DNA from: Gammaproteobacteria bacterium
GTDB taxonomy: Bacteria > Pseudomonadota > Gammaproteobacteria > DSM-19610
Direction: 5' to 3'
DNA length: 64,000 bases
Assembly (NCBI GenBank): GCA_026197075.1
Contig: JAPHQV010000008.1
Location: 56,694 to 120,693 of the forward strand
Shown here: piece by piece, positions 56,741-64,000 of the stretch
Numbering within the stretch: the first letter of the stretch is position 1
Layout: each line of letters opens with the position of its first letter
Made by a program: the position numbers and the translations under genes
Notes under the pieces: generated by a model
What the model was told of the DNA's origin: nothing
What the model saw: only the letters and a program-made list of their open reading frames with translations
Databases searched by the model: none

Positions 56741-57894
56741 GAGCCCCAGCGGTAGGCCCAGGTGCGACGCCCCGAATCGTAGGTGGTCCTGAAGATGTAC
56801 AAGCCGTGGACCGGATCGTAGGCAAGCGCCTTGCCGTCCAGGGTGCCGATCTCCAGGTCAGGATTCGCGCTCTTCATGCGCCGTTCATGCCAGCGTTTTG
56901 CCAGGGGATCGAAAGCAAAAATCCTGCCCCCGCGCACCCCTCCCCCGATCAGGTGATTGGCCGCATCGTAGGCCCAGGCCTCGGTAACGGGTGCGCGCGG
57001 CAGTTCCAGATCGGCGAGACGCCGGATCGAGGAAGCCGCGGGATTCTCCCGGTCGAAATGCACTTCCCAGACACCCGGCGCGCGCGAGGTCAGGGCCATG
57101 GCATAGAAGCGGTCATTGGGGGGAAAGTAGACCAGTGACACCCCCTTGCCGGTGCGCAGGTCAGGTTCGTCGATGGCCACATGGGCGGTGTAACGGCCAT
57201 CCACCGGATCGACCGAACCGATCCCCTCGCTATGGCTGACCAGCAGGATGCGGCCACTGACCGGGTCGGTCTCGGCACCGGTTTGAAAACCAACGGCGGG
57301 GGTGTCCGTAAAACGCCAGCGCCTCGTATCCGGTTGGTAGGCGGCAAAGGTGCCGCGCGCGATCACATAGGGTGAGGCATCGTCGTCCGAGACGGGAGGC
57401 AGTTGGTTACAGCCACGACCACGCCCCTGCATCCTGGCCAGCATCCATAACTCGCTCGGGCGACCCGCCATGGCCAACAGATCATAGCTGTGCCGGCTGA
57501 TGGGATGTCCAGACGAGACCCACAGGGCCCGCTCCCGGTCGACATTGTCGAGGGTGCGGTCCTTGCAGGGTGTCGGCGGGTAGGCCGATGTCCAACGCAG
57601 GGTGGAGAAATCGAATTCCTCCACATCATCGCGGTAGGTGGCGGCATGGCCGCCACCGAACAGCAGTATCCGGTGGCGCTCGTCATCGTAGACCATCCCG
57701 CTATAGGCCGTATTCGTGGCGCAAATGGGCCAGGGCTCGCATTGGTAGGCGCCCAGGTCGAAGGCAACCTGATCGGGGATCGAGGCGAGCACGGGATTCC
57801 GCTCGGGGACATGGGTGGGCGCAGCATCTCCGGCCGCCAACGCTCCGATAGCGCTCAGCAGGAAACCCATCACCCAGCACCACGGCCGCCCCAT
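56737..57894 (-). CDS. Predicted secreted beta-propeller (Kelch-like) protein
   Basis: A 385-residue protein with an N-terminal signal peptide (hydrophobic run about 5-21, cleavage probably after LAAGDA). The mature part is made of repeated strand patterns of the propeller type: YSGMVYDDERHRILLFGGGH, LWMLARM, GRILLVSHSEGIGSV, AWAYDAANHLIGGGVRGGRIFAFDPLAKRW. The GG-plus-aromatic spacing suggests Kelch-like blades. There are several cysteines (CEPWPIC, PCKD) likely forming disulfides. No catalytic motif or family name is assigned. It converges on DUF4202, overlapping by 4 bases. Confidence 0.75.
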   Translation of the reverse strand: MGRPWCWVMGFLLSAIGALAAGDAAPTHVPERNPVLASIPDQVAFDLGAYQCEPWPICATNTAYSGMVYDDERHRILLFGGGHAATYRDDVEEFDFSTLRWTSAYPPTPCKDRTLDNVDRERALWVSSGHPISRHSYDLLAMAGRPSELWMLARMQGRGRGCNQLPPVSDDDASPYVIARGTFAAYQPDTRRWRFTDTPAVGFQTGAETDPVSGRILLVSHSEGIGSVDPVDGRYTAHVAIDEPDLRTGKGVSLVYFPPNDRFYAMALTSRAPGVWEVHFDRENPAASSIRRLADLELPRAPVTEAWAYDAANHLIGGGVRGGRIFAFDPLAKRWHERRMKSANPDLEIGTLDGKALAYDPVHGLYIFRTTYDSGRRTWAYRWGS

Positions 57895-57979
57895 ATCGCT
57901 CCCATTCGCTCAGTCCACGCGGCGGTCCATGCCACACAACCCGAGTATAGTGGCTCCTGGCCGGGCACACAGACAGGAC

Positions 57980-58792
57980 TCAGCGTCTCCGCCCCGAAGC
58001 GTGCAGGATACCGGTGGCGATCTCCTCCACCGACATACTGGTGGAGTCGAGCCAGGGGATCCCCTCGCGCTGGAACAGTGCCTGCAACTGGCGCAACTCA
58101 TAGCGGCACTGGGCCAGGGAGGCATAGCGACTGTCGGGCAGGCGCTGGCTGCGGATGCGGTGCAGGCGATCGGCATCGATCAGCAGGCCGAACAGGCGTG
58201 ACCGATGCGAGACCAGGGTCGGCGGCAGGCGCAGGTGTTCCAGGTCTTCCTCGGTAATGGGGTAGTTGGCGGCACGGATACCGAACTGCAGGGCCAGGTA
58301 CAGGCAGGTGGGGGTCTTGCCGGAGCGGGATACCCCCACGATGATCAGGTCGGCGCTGTCATACTGCTGGGCGCCGCTGCCATCGTCGGTACGCAGGGCA
58401 TAGTTGAGCGTATCCATGCGTGCATCGTACTGACCCGGGTCGCGTACCCCGTGGGTATGCCCCATGCGCTGGCCGGGACTGATTTCCAGTTCGTTCTCCA
58501 GTACACCGAGAAAGGTCCGGAAAAAATCCACCATCAGGGCATCGCAGGCGGCCAGCCGGGCCTGGTGTTCGCGATTCACGAGGGTCACGAACAGCAGCGG
58601 CCGCTGGCCGCTGGCCTGGGCCGCGGCCTCGATACGGACGATACAGGCCTCCAGCTTTTCATCGTTGTCCACGAAGGGGACAATGGTTTCCGTGTAGGCC
58701 AGCGACTCGAACTGGGACAGCAGGCTGTGGCCCAGGGTCTCGACCGTGATGCCGGTGCGATCGGATATGTAGAATACGGGACGTGGCGGCAT
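57980..58792 (-). CDS. ppsR: PEP synthase regulatory protein (kinase/pyrophosphorylase)
   Basis: A DUF299 bifunctional enzyme that inactivates PEP synthase by ADP-dependent phosphorylation and reactivates it by phosphate-dependent pyrophosphorolysis. The 270-residue protein has the N-terminal [20 protein letters not shown], the P-loop [15 protein letters not shown] and the later NYPITEEDL. The start at 58792 gives the usual N-terminus. It is divergent from ppsA across 81 bases, the standard pairing. Confidence 0.96.
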   Translation of the reverse strand: MPPRPVFYISDRTGITVETLGHSLLSQFESLAYTETIVPFVDNDEKLEACIVRIEAAAQASGQRPLLFVTLVNREHQARLAACDALMVDFFRTFLGVLENELEISPGQRMGHTHGVRDPGQYDARMDTLNYALRTDDGSGAQQYDSADLIIVGVSRSGKTPTCLYLALQFGIRAANYPITEEDLEHLRLPPTLVSHRSRLFGLLIDADRLHRIRSQRLPDSRYASLAQCRYELRQLQALFQREGIPWLDSTSMSVEEIATGILHASGRRR

Positions 58793-58873
58793 GGTGGTTC
58801 CGATACCAGTAGGCGCCAGGCAACAATACCATACGTAATCGGTATACTGTCCCCAAACATCAGGAGGGAGTAT

Positions 58874-61246
58874 ATGTCCGCCAACGTCATCGCCTTCGAG
58901 GAACTGCGCATCGGCCAGATCGAACAGGTGGGTGGCAAGAACGCCTCCCTGGGCGAGATGATCCGTGAACTGGATTCACTCGGTGTACGGGTGCCCGGTG
59001 GTTTTGCCACCACCGCCGATGCCTTTCGCGCCTTCCTGCAACATAACGACCTCACCGACCGCATCCGCGAACGACTCGCCGATCTCGATATCGAGGACGT
59101 GAGGGCGCTGGTACGTGCGGGGACCGAGATCCGTGACTGGATCATGGGCGGCGAGTTGCCGGCGGATCTGGAACAGGACATCCGCGCCGCCTACGAGAAA
59201 CTGGCCGGGGATGATCCCGAGTGCGCCGTGGCGGTGCGCTCCTCCGCCACCGCCGAGGACCTGCCCGACGCTTCCTTTGCCGGCCAGCAGGAAACCTTTC
59301 TCAACGTGCGCGGCATCGAGCGGGTACTGGAGAAGGTGAAGGCGGTATTCGCCTCCCTCTACAACGACCGCGCCATCACCTACCGTGTCCACCACGGCTT
59401 CGACCACGGTCAGGTGGCCCTGTCCGCTGGCGTGCAGCGCATGGTGCGCAGCGATTGCGGCGCCAGCGGCGTCATCTTCACCCTGGATACGGAGACCGGC
59501 TTCCGCGACGTGGTGTTCATCACCGCGGCCTACGGCCTGGGCGAGACCGTGGTGCAGGGCGCCGTGAACCCCGATGAATACTATGTGCACAAACCCATGC
59601 TGGAGCGGAACAAGCTGGCAGTCCTGCAGCGCAACCTGGGCAGCAAGGCCATCCAGATGATCTACCGCGACAGCGCCGATGGGGGCGATCCGGTGGACAC
59701 CATCGACACCACCCCGGAACAGCGCCGGCGCTTCGCCCTGGAGGATGAACAGGTGATGGAGCTGGCACGCCAGGCGGTCACCATCGAACAGCACTACGGC
59801 CGGCCCATGGACATCGAATGGGCCCTCGACGGCGTCGATGGCGAGCTGTATATCGTGCAGGCACGTCCGGAGACAGTGGAAAGCCGCAGCTCGGCCCAGC
59901 ACCTGCAGCGCTATCACCTGCAACAATCGGGCAAGGTACTGATCACCGGGCGCAGCATCGGCAGCCGCATCGGCGCCGGACCGGCGCGGGTGATCCAGGA
60001 CATCGCCCAGATGGACCGGGTGCGGGCCGGTGACGTGCTGGTCACCGACATGACGGATCCCGACTGGGAACCCATCATGAAACGCGCCGCCGCCATCGTC
60101 ACCAACCGCGGCGGCCGCACCTGTCATGCCGCCATCATCGCCCGCGAACTGGGAATTCCGGCAGTGGTGGGCACCAATGATGGCACCGAATGCATCCCCG
60201 ATGGCGAGCCTGTCACGGTATCCTGTGCCGAGGGGGACATCGGCAGGATCTACCAGGGCGAGCTGGATTTCGAGATAAAGGACATCGCCCTGGACAAGCT
60301 GCCGGAACTGCCCTTCAAGATCATGATGAACGTGGGCAACCCGGAGCGGGCCTTCGACTTCCAGTTCCTCCCCAACGCCGGCATCGGCCTGGCGCGGCTG
60401 GAGTTCATCATCAACCGCATGATCGGCGTGCATCCCAAGGCGCTGTTGGAATTCGATGAACTGCCCGCTGACCTGCAGGAGGACATCCGTCCGCTCATGG
60501 CCGGTTATGCGGACCCGGTCAGCTTCTATATCGACAAGCTGGCCGAGGGCATTTCCACCCTGGCCGCGGCCTTCTGGCCCAAGCCGGTGATCGTGCGGCT
60601 GTCCGATTTCAAGTCCAACGAATACGCCAACCTCCTCGGCGGCGACCGTTACGAGCCTCATGAGGAAAACCCCATGCTGGGTTTCCGCGGCGCCTCGCGC
60701 TACATCTCCGGGGATTTCCGCGCCTGCTTCGCCCTGGAGTGCCGTGCCCTGCGCAAGGTGCGCGAGACCATGGGCCTGGAGAACGTGGAGATCATGGTGC
60801 CCTTCGTGCGCACCCTGGAAGAGGCCGAGGCGGTCATCGCCGCCCTGCGTGACGAGGGCCTGGAGCGTGGCAAGGACGGCCTGCGCATCATCATGATGTG
60901 CGAGATCCCCTCCAACGCCCTGCTGGCGGACCAGTTCCTGGAACTGTTCGACGGCTTCTCCATCGGCTCCAACGACCTCACCCAGCTGACCCTGGGGCTG
61001 GACCGCGACTCGGCCCTGGTGGCCGAGCGCTTCGACGAGCGCAACCCGGCGGTGAAGGCCCTGCTCTCCATGGCCATCCAGGCCTGCCGCAAGGCCGGCA
61101 AGTACGTGGGCATCTGCGGTCAGGGGCCGTCCGATCATCCCGACCTGGCGCGCTGGCTCATGGAACAGGGCATCGACAGTGTATCGCTGAACCCCGATTC
61201 GGTGGTGGAGACCATTTTGTATCTGGGTGGGCAGGAGGCGGAATGA
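58874..61246 (+). CDS. ppsA: Phosphoenolpyruvate synthase
   Basis: Makes PEP, AMP and phosphate from pyruvate and ATP for gluconeogenesis. The 790-residue product has the ATP-grasp domain ([35 protein letters not shown]), the swivelling domain with catalytic His in [21 protein letters not shown], and the PEP-utilising barrel ending with the active-site Cys in [20 protein letters not shown] lies just before the ATG at 58874; the frame is open for 223 codons upstream, opposite ppsR, and that part is rejected. A TATACT at 58843-58848 may be the -10 element. Confidence 0.97.
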   Translation: MSANVIAFEELRIGQIEQVGGKNASLGEMIRELDSLGVRVPGGFATTADAFRAFLQHNDLTDRIRERLADLDIEDVRALVRAGTEIRDWIMGGELPADLEQDIRAAYEKLAGDDPECAVAVRSSATAEDLPDASFAGQQETFLNVRGIERVLEKVKAVFASLYNDRAITYRVHHGFDHGQVALSAGVQRMVRSDCGASGVIFTLDTETGFRDVVFITAAYGLGETVVQGAVNPDEYYVHKPMLERNKLAVLQRNLGSKAIQMIYRDSADGGDPVDTIDTTPEQRRRFALEDEQVMELARQAVTIEQHYGRPMDIEWALDGVDGELYIVQARPETVESRSSAQHLQRYHLQQSGKVLITGRSIGSRIGAGPARVIQDIAQMDRVRAGDVLVTDMTDPDWEPIMKRAAAIVTNRGGRTCHAAIIARELGIPAVVGTNDGTECIPDGEPVTVSCAEGDIGRIYQGELDFEIKDIALDKLPELPFKIMMNVGNPERAFDFQFLPNAGIGLARLEFIINRMIGVHPKALLEFDELPADLQEDIRPLMAGYADPVSFYIDKLAEGISTLAAAFWPKPVIVRLSDFKSNEYANLLGGDRYEPHEENPMLGFRGASRYISGDFRACFALECRALRKVRETMGLENVEIMVPFVRTLEEAEAVIAALRDEGLERGKDGLRIIMMCEIPSNALLADQFLELFDGFSIGSNDLTQLTLGLDRDSALVAERFDERNPAVKALLSMAIQACRKAGKYVGICGQGPSDHPDLARWLMEQGIDSVSLNPDSVVETILYLGGQEAE

Positions 61247-61261
61247 TTTTTCGAAACCATC

Positions 61262-61332
61262 TCACCGCAAAGGCGCAAAGGACACAAAGAAAGAACTTTC
61301 TTTTCTTTGTGTCCTTTGCGCCTTTGCGGTGA
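61262..61332. repeat. Perfect 31-bp inverted repeat after ppsA
   Basis: Arms at 61262-61292 and 61302-61332 are exact 31-base inverted copies around 9 bases, built of CGCAAAGG units (TCACCGCAAAGGCGCAAAGG begins the left arm). It lies between the ppsA stop and the next gene start, ending 10 bases before that ATG. It could act as a terminator-like stem and might also affect translation of the downstream gene. Confidence 0.88.
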
Positions 61333-61342
61333 ATATTGATTG

Positions 61343-61852
61343 ATGAATACAACCGACGTAACCCGCCTGCGCGACATCGATCCTGTTCACATGGAGACGG
61401 TGCTGCGCCCCTATGGCCTGCGCCTGGAGTTAGTCGATGCCGATGCAGCCATCCCAGGCAGCTTCTGGGGGGAAAGCGAAGCGGGCCTGATCGGCGACCG
61501 ACTCTATGTACGCCCCGACACCCCGGTGCATTCGGCTTTGCACGAGGCCTGCCATTACATCTGCATGGACCCCGAACGGCGCGCCGGCCTGCACACCGAT
61601 GCCGGCGGTGGCTACGACGAGGAGAACGGCGTCTGCTACCTGCAGATCCTGCTCGCGGACCGGTTGCCCGGTATCGGCCGCGACGGCCTGATGCGCGACA
61701 TGGACGCCTGGGGCTACAGTTTCCGCCTCGGCTCCACCCGCGCCTGGTTCGAGTCCGATGCCGAGGATGCCCGTGCCTGGCTGGAGCAGCATGACCTGCT
61801 GCGCGACGGGCGGCCGACAGGCACTGTACGTGAAGGTACCCTGTCGGGCTGA
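61343..61852 (+). CDS. Conserved hypothetical protein with HExxH motif
   Basis: A 169-residue cytoplasmic protein that I do not assign to a named family. It carries HEACH (His67, Glu68, His71), a zincin-type HExxH, in the context VHSALHEACHYICMD. Then come GGGYDEENGVCYLQILLAD and DMDAWGYSFRLGS, where the acidic Asp-Glu-Glu could supply a third ligand. The ATG at 61343 is chosen over a TTG at 61340. There is no signal peptide. The stop codon TGA is supplied by a palindrome (61844-61859), giving the C-terminus TLSG. It converges with the GspE-like gene. Confidence 0.75.
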   Translation: MNTTDVTRLRDIDPVHMETVLRPYGLRLELVDADAAIPGSFWGESEAGLIGDRLYVRPDTPVHSALHEACHYICMDPERRAGLHTDAGGGYDEENGVCYLQILLADRLPGIGRDGLMRDMDAWGYSFRLGSTRAWFESDAEDARAWLEQHDLLRDGRPTGTVREGTLSG

Positions 61853-61859
61853 AGCCCGA
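61844..61859. repeat. Short GTCGGGCT palindrome supplying a stop codon
   Basis: TCGGGCT-GA-AGCCCGA, preceded by CTG, is a 7-bp core of the family best seen at 48913-48940. The TGA at 61850-61852 ends the HExxH gene in the same LSG-stop frame as in the IMPase gene. It lies between two convergent genes. Confidence 0.75.
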
Positions 61860-61860
61860 T

Positions 61861-63948
61861 CTACTCCAGCCGCACCCGATACACCTCCTCCAGCGAAGTC
61901 ATTCCCTCGCGCGCCCTGCGCAAGGCCTGCTGGGTAAGCGGGCGCAGTCCCTGGTCCAGGGCCAGCATGCGCATTTCATCGAGCGAAGCACCCTGCACGA
62001 TCAGGCGCCGCAGTTCGGCGCTGACCAGCAGCAATTCATACACGGCCGCGCGACCCTGGTAACCGCTGTGGTTGCACTGTTCGCAGCCCGCACCCTTGCG
62101 GAAATCCTCCCCGGAAGCCACCCGCAGACGGGCGAGGATATGCTGCGCCAAGGGTTCGGGTGCGATGCACTGGGGGCAATTGCAGCGCACCAGGCGCTGG
62201 GCGATCACCCCGTTCAGGGCCGAGGCCACCAGGTAGGGTTCGATGCCCATGTCCACCAGCCGGCTCACCGCACTGATGGCATCATTGGTGTGCAGGGTGC
62301 TCAGCACCAGGTGGCCGGTCAGCGCACTCTCGATGGCGATGCGTGCCGTCTCCCGATCGCGGATCTCGCCGATCATGATCACGTCCGGATCATGACGCAG
62401 GATGTGCTTCAGCGCGCGCGCGAATCCATAGCCGGGCACCCGGTTGACCTGAATCTGGCCCATGCCGCCCAGGCGATACTCCACCGGATCCTCGACGGTG
62501 ACGATATTCACCGCCCGCTGACGCAGGGCCCGCAGGGCGGCATAGAGGGTGGTGCTCTTGCCGGCGCCGGTGGGGCCGGTCACCAGCAGCAATCCATGGC
62601 TGCGCTGCAGGCATTCCTCCAGGCGCTGCAGATCCCGGGGTTCCAGCCCCAGGCCGGACAGAGACTTCATGCCGGTACCGGCGCACAACAGGCGGATGGC
62701 GACACTCTCGCCGCCGACGGTAGGGATGGTGGAGATGCGCAGGTCCACCGTCTCGTCCCCGTCCAGCATGCGTGCCTGGCCGTCCTGGGGCAGGCGGCGG
62801 TCGGAGATGTCCATCTTGCCGAGCACCTTGATGCGCGCCACCATGGCCGGCAGCAGGGATTTGCTGAAACGCCGCACCGCCTGCAGCTGCCCGTCGATGC
62901 GAAACAGCAGTTCCGCCTCCATGCCGTCGGGGCGGATGTGGATATCGGAGGCGCGTCGCCGCAGGGCATCGAGGATGAGGTTGTTCACCAGCTGTACGAT
63001 GGGTTTCTGCGTCCCCAGCCGTTCCGCCTCCTGCAGCGTACCCGCCTCCTCCGCCTCGGCATCTGGTACCAGCCCCTCGACGAGCGCCACGGGTCCGGCA
63101 CCATAGCAACTCTGGATGGCCGTCTCGATCTCCTGGGCCGTGGCCAGGCAGGGTTCGATACCAAAGCCGGTGATGAAACGCAGCAGACGCAGCACCTCCT
63201 CGTCGGCGGGCTGCTCCATGGCCACCACCAGTCGCCCGCGATGGTGCAGCAGGGGAATCAGGGTGTAGCGACGCGCGATCTCCTCGCTGACCAGGGTCAT
63301 GGCCTGCGGATCGATATCGAAGTGACGCAGGCTGAGGATGGGAATATCGAGCTGGTGGGCCAGACGCAAGTTCTCGGGCAATTCCTCGGGGAGCTGTAGC
63401 GGTGCCCGCCATGACAATCCCTGTTCCAGGCGTGCGCGCAGACTTACGCTGTCGTGCAGCACCAGCTCCCCGGGTAGGGCATCGGCGTCTTCCAGCGTGG
63501 GAGCCTGCAACACCCATTGGCGCGACTCCCCCGCCAGCTGATACCAGGCGATGGCCGCCAGGGGCAGGAACAGGCGCCGCGGGCTGCCATCGCTGGCCTC
63601 GGTGCAGAGATGCACACCCTCCGCCTCGCGCGCACACTCTAGGCACATGCCTTCCAGTTGCTCACCGTCACGAAAGCGAATGGTGTAACTGCGATAGTCC
63701 GTCTGGGTGGGCGCACCGGCCAGGTGACCGTCCCACTGGATGCAACGTATATCCCGCAGGGAAGCACACCAGGTTTCCCCATCACCGCATAACACCAGGC
63801 TTTCCTCATCCGGGTGCCAATCCTCCAGCCGACCTCGACGACGCCGGCCATCGAACAGCTCGATCTCGGTCTCGGCACCGCTGAGCACTTGCAAGAGCGT
63901 TTGATCAAAGGTGGCGAAGGACTCACCACCATCCAGGTGTATGGACAT
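61861..63948 (-). CDS. GspE/PilB-type secretion or pilus ATPase with extra N-terminal repeats
   Basis: A 695-residue hexameric assembly ATPase for type II secretion or type IV pili. The C-terminal part has the N1/N2 domain (IPILSLRHFDIDPQAMTLV), Walker A GPTGAGKSTT, the Asp box VEDPVEYRL, Walker B PDVIMIGEIRD, the His box GHLVLSTLHTND and a tetracysteine zinc site (CNCPQC, CEQC). Ahead of it is an unusual region of about 190 residues holding two similar beta modules (residues 28-73 and 88-137). AGGGAG 8 bases upstream selects the ATG at about 63948. No other pilus or secretion gene is in the window. Confidence 0.9.
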   Translation of the reverse strand: MSIHLDGGESFATFDQTLLQVLSGAETEIELFDGRRRRGRLEDWHPDEESLVLCGDGETWCASLRDIRCIQWDGHLAGAPTQTDYRSYTIRFRDGEQLEGMCLECAREAEGVHLCTEASDGSPRRLFLPLAAIAWYQLAGESRQWVLQAPTLEDADALPGELVLHDSVSLRARLEQGLSWRAPLQLPEELPENLRLAHQLDIPILSLRHFDIDPQAMTLVSEEIARRYTLIPLLHHRGRLVVAMEQPADEEVLRLLRFITGFGIEPCLATAQEIETAIQSCYGAGPVALVEGLVPDAEAEEAGTLQEAERLGTQKPIVQLVNNLILDALRRRASDIHIRPDGMEAELLFRIDGQLQAVRRFSKSLLPAMVARIKVLGKMDISDRRLPQDGQARMLDGDETVDLRISTIPTVGGESVAIRLLCAGTGMKSLSGLGLEPRDLQRLEECLQRSHGLLLVTGPTGAGKSTTLYAALRALRQRAVNIVTVEDPVEYRLGGMGQIQVNRVPGYGFARALKHILRHDPDVIMIGEIRDRETARIAIESALTGHLVLSTLHTNDAISAVSRLVDMGIEPYLVASALNGVIAQRLVRCNCPQCIAPEPLAQHILARLRVASGEDFRKGAGCEQCNHSGYQGRAAVYELLLVSAELRRLIVQGASLDEMRMLALDQGLRPLTQQALRRAREGMTSLEEVYRVRLE

Positions 63949-64000
63949 AATAGGCACTCCCTGTGCGATGCCCCGACCATCCTGGCCGGGTGATGAGGTC

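Noticed and set aside
58976..61138. 720-codon open frame antisense to ppsA
   Set aside because: It mirrors the ppsA coding frame and has no recognisable domain. It is a codon-bias artefact.

Overview
This window is a high-GC, gene-dense stretch of a gammaproteobacterial chromosome. The signs are the clusters pcnB-folK-deoxynucleoside kinase-panBCD, lptF/lptG beside pepA-holC-valS, an HdfR-type LysR gene, an IscR whose cysteine numbering matches E. coli, and proteobacterial LuxR/LuxI genes. Three adjacent DUF2173-type genes, an EncFtn-type ferritin and a NorE/NorF-like pair would fit a chemolithotrophic or sulfur-oxidising relative (Chromatiales/Ectothiorhodospiraceae-like). That placement is inference only. 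I saw no rRNA, tRNA, CRISPR array, transposase or phage gene.

Layout. 1-5.2 kb: gnd-zwf-pgi on the minus strand (oxidative pentose phosphate genes; pgi is cut by the window edge), divergent from glycogen synthase glgA. 5.4-8.3 kb: ppc, with a terminator-like hairpin in its leader. 8.3-13.2 kb: minus-strand pcnB-folK-dNK-panB-panC-panD operon. 13.4-16.9 kb: transaldolase, a Crp/Fnr regulator behind a candidate sigma-54 promoter, then three DUF2173-type paralogues. 17-24.6 kb: RDD protein, lptG/lptF, pepA, holC, valS. 24.6-28.6 kb: small membrane protein, secreted cysteine-protease-like protein, DUF3050 protein, DeaD-type helicase. 28.9-33.8 kb: HerA-like ATPase, NorE/NorF-like pair, secreted protein, DUF2970 protein, HD-GYP regulator. 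34-39.1 kb: hemH, DUF523, then a quorum-sensing cluster (luxR, a perfect lux-box palindrome, luxI, a coupled Cys-rich gene, a degenerate GGDEF-EAL protein).

39.1-44.5 kb: RimK-like ligase coupled to a GNAT-C39 protein, HdfR, a PA3496-like small protein, an encapsulated-type ferritin, and a WspR-like GGDEF regulator. 44.8-48.9 kb: nadA, nfi, a dihydrolipoyl-dehydrogenase-like flavoprotein and an IMPase-family protein. 48.8-54.1 kb: HDOD-GAF protein, iron-dependent alcohol dehydrogenase, DUF938 methyltransferase, iscR with its own type-1 IscR site, DUF1249 protein. 54.3-64 kb: pgm, DUF4202, a secreted propeller-like protein, ppsR/ppsA, a small HExxH protein and a GspE/PilB-type ATPase.

Central carbon genes recur (gnd, zwf, pgi, tal, glgA, pgm, ppc, ppsA with its regulator), so the window can route hexose phosphate between glycogen, the pentose phosphate pathway and the PEP node. 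Signalling genes (LuxR/LuxI, HD-GYP, GGDEF, degenerate EAL, HDOD) form a second theme. Intergenic DNA is rich in palindromic repeats of several families. One family supplies the stop codons of two genes and lies inside the 3' part of a third. The less-characterised loci worth most attention are the DUF2173 trio, the luxI-coupled Cys-rich gene with its EAL partner, the RimK/GNAT-C39 pair, and the tail-less EncFtn.
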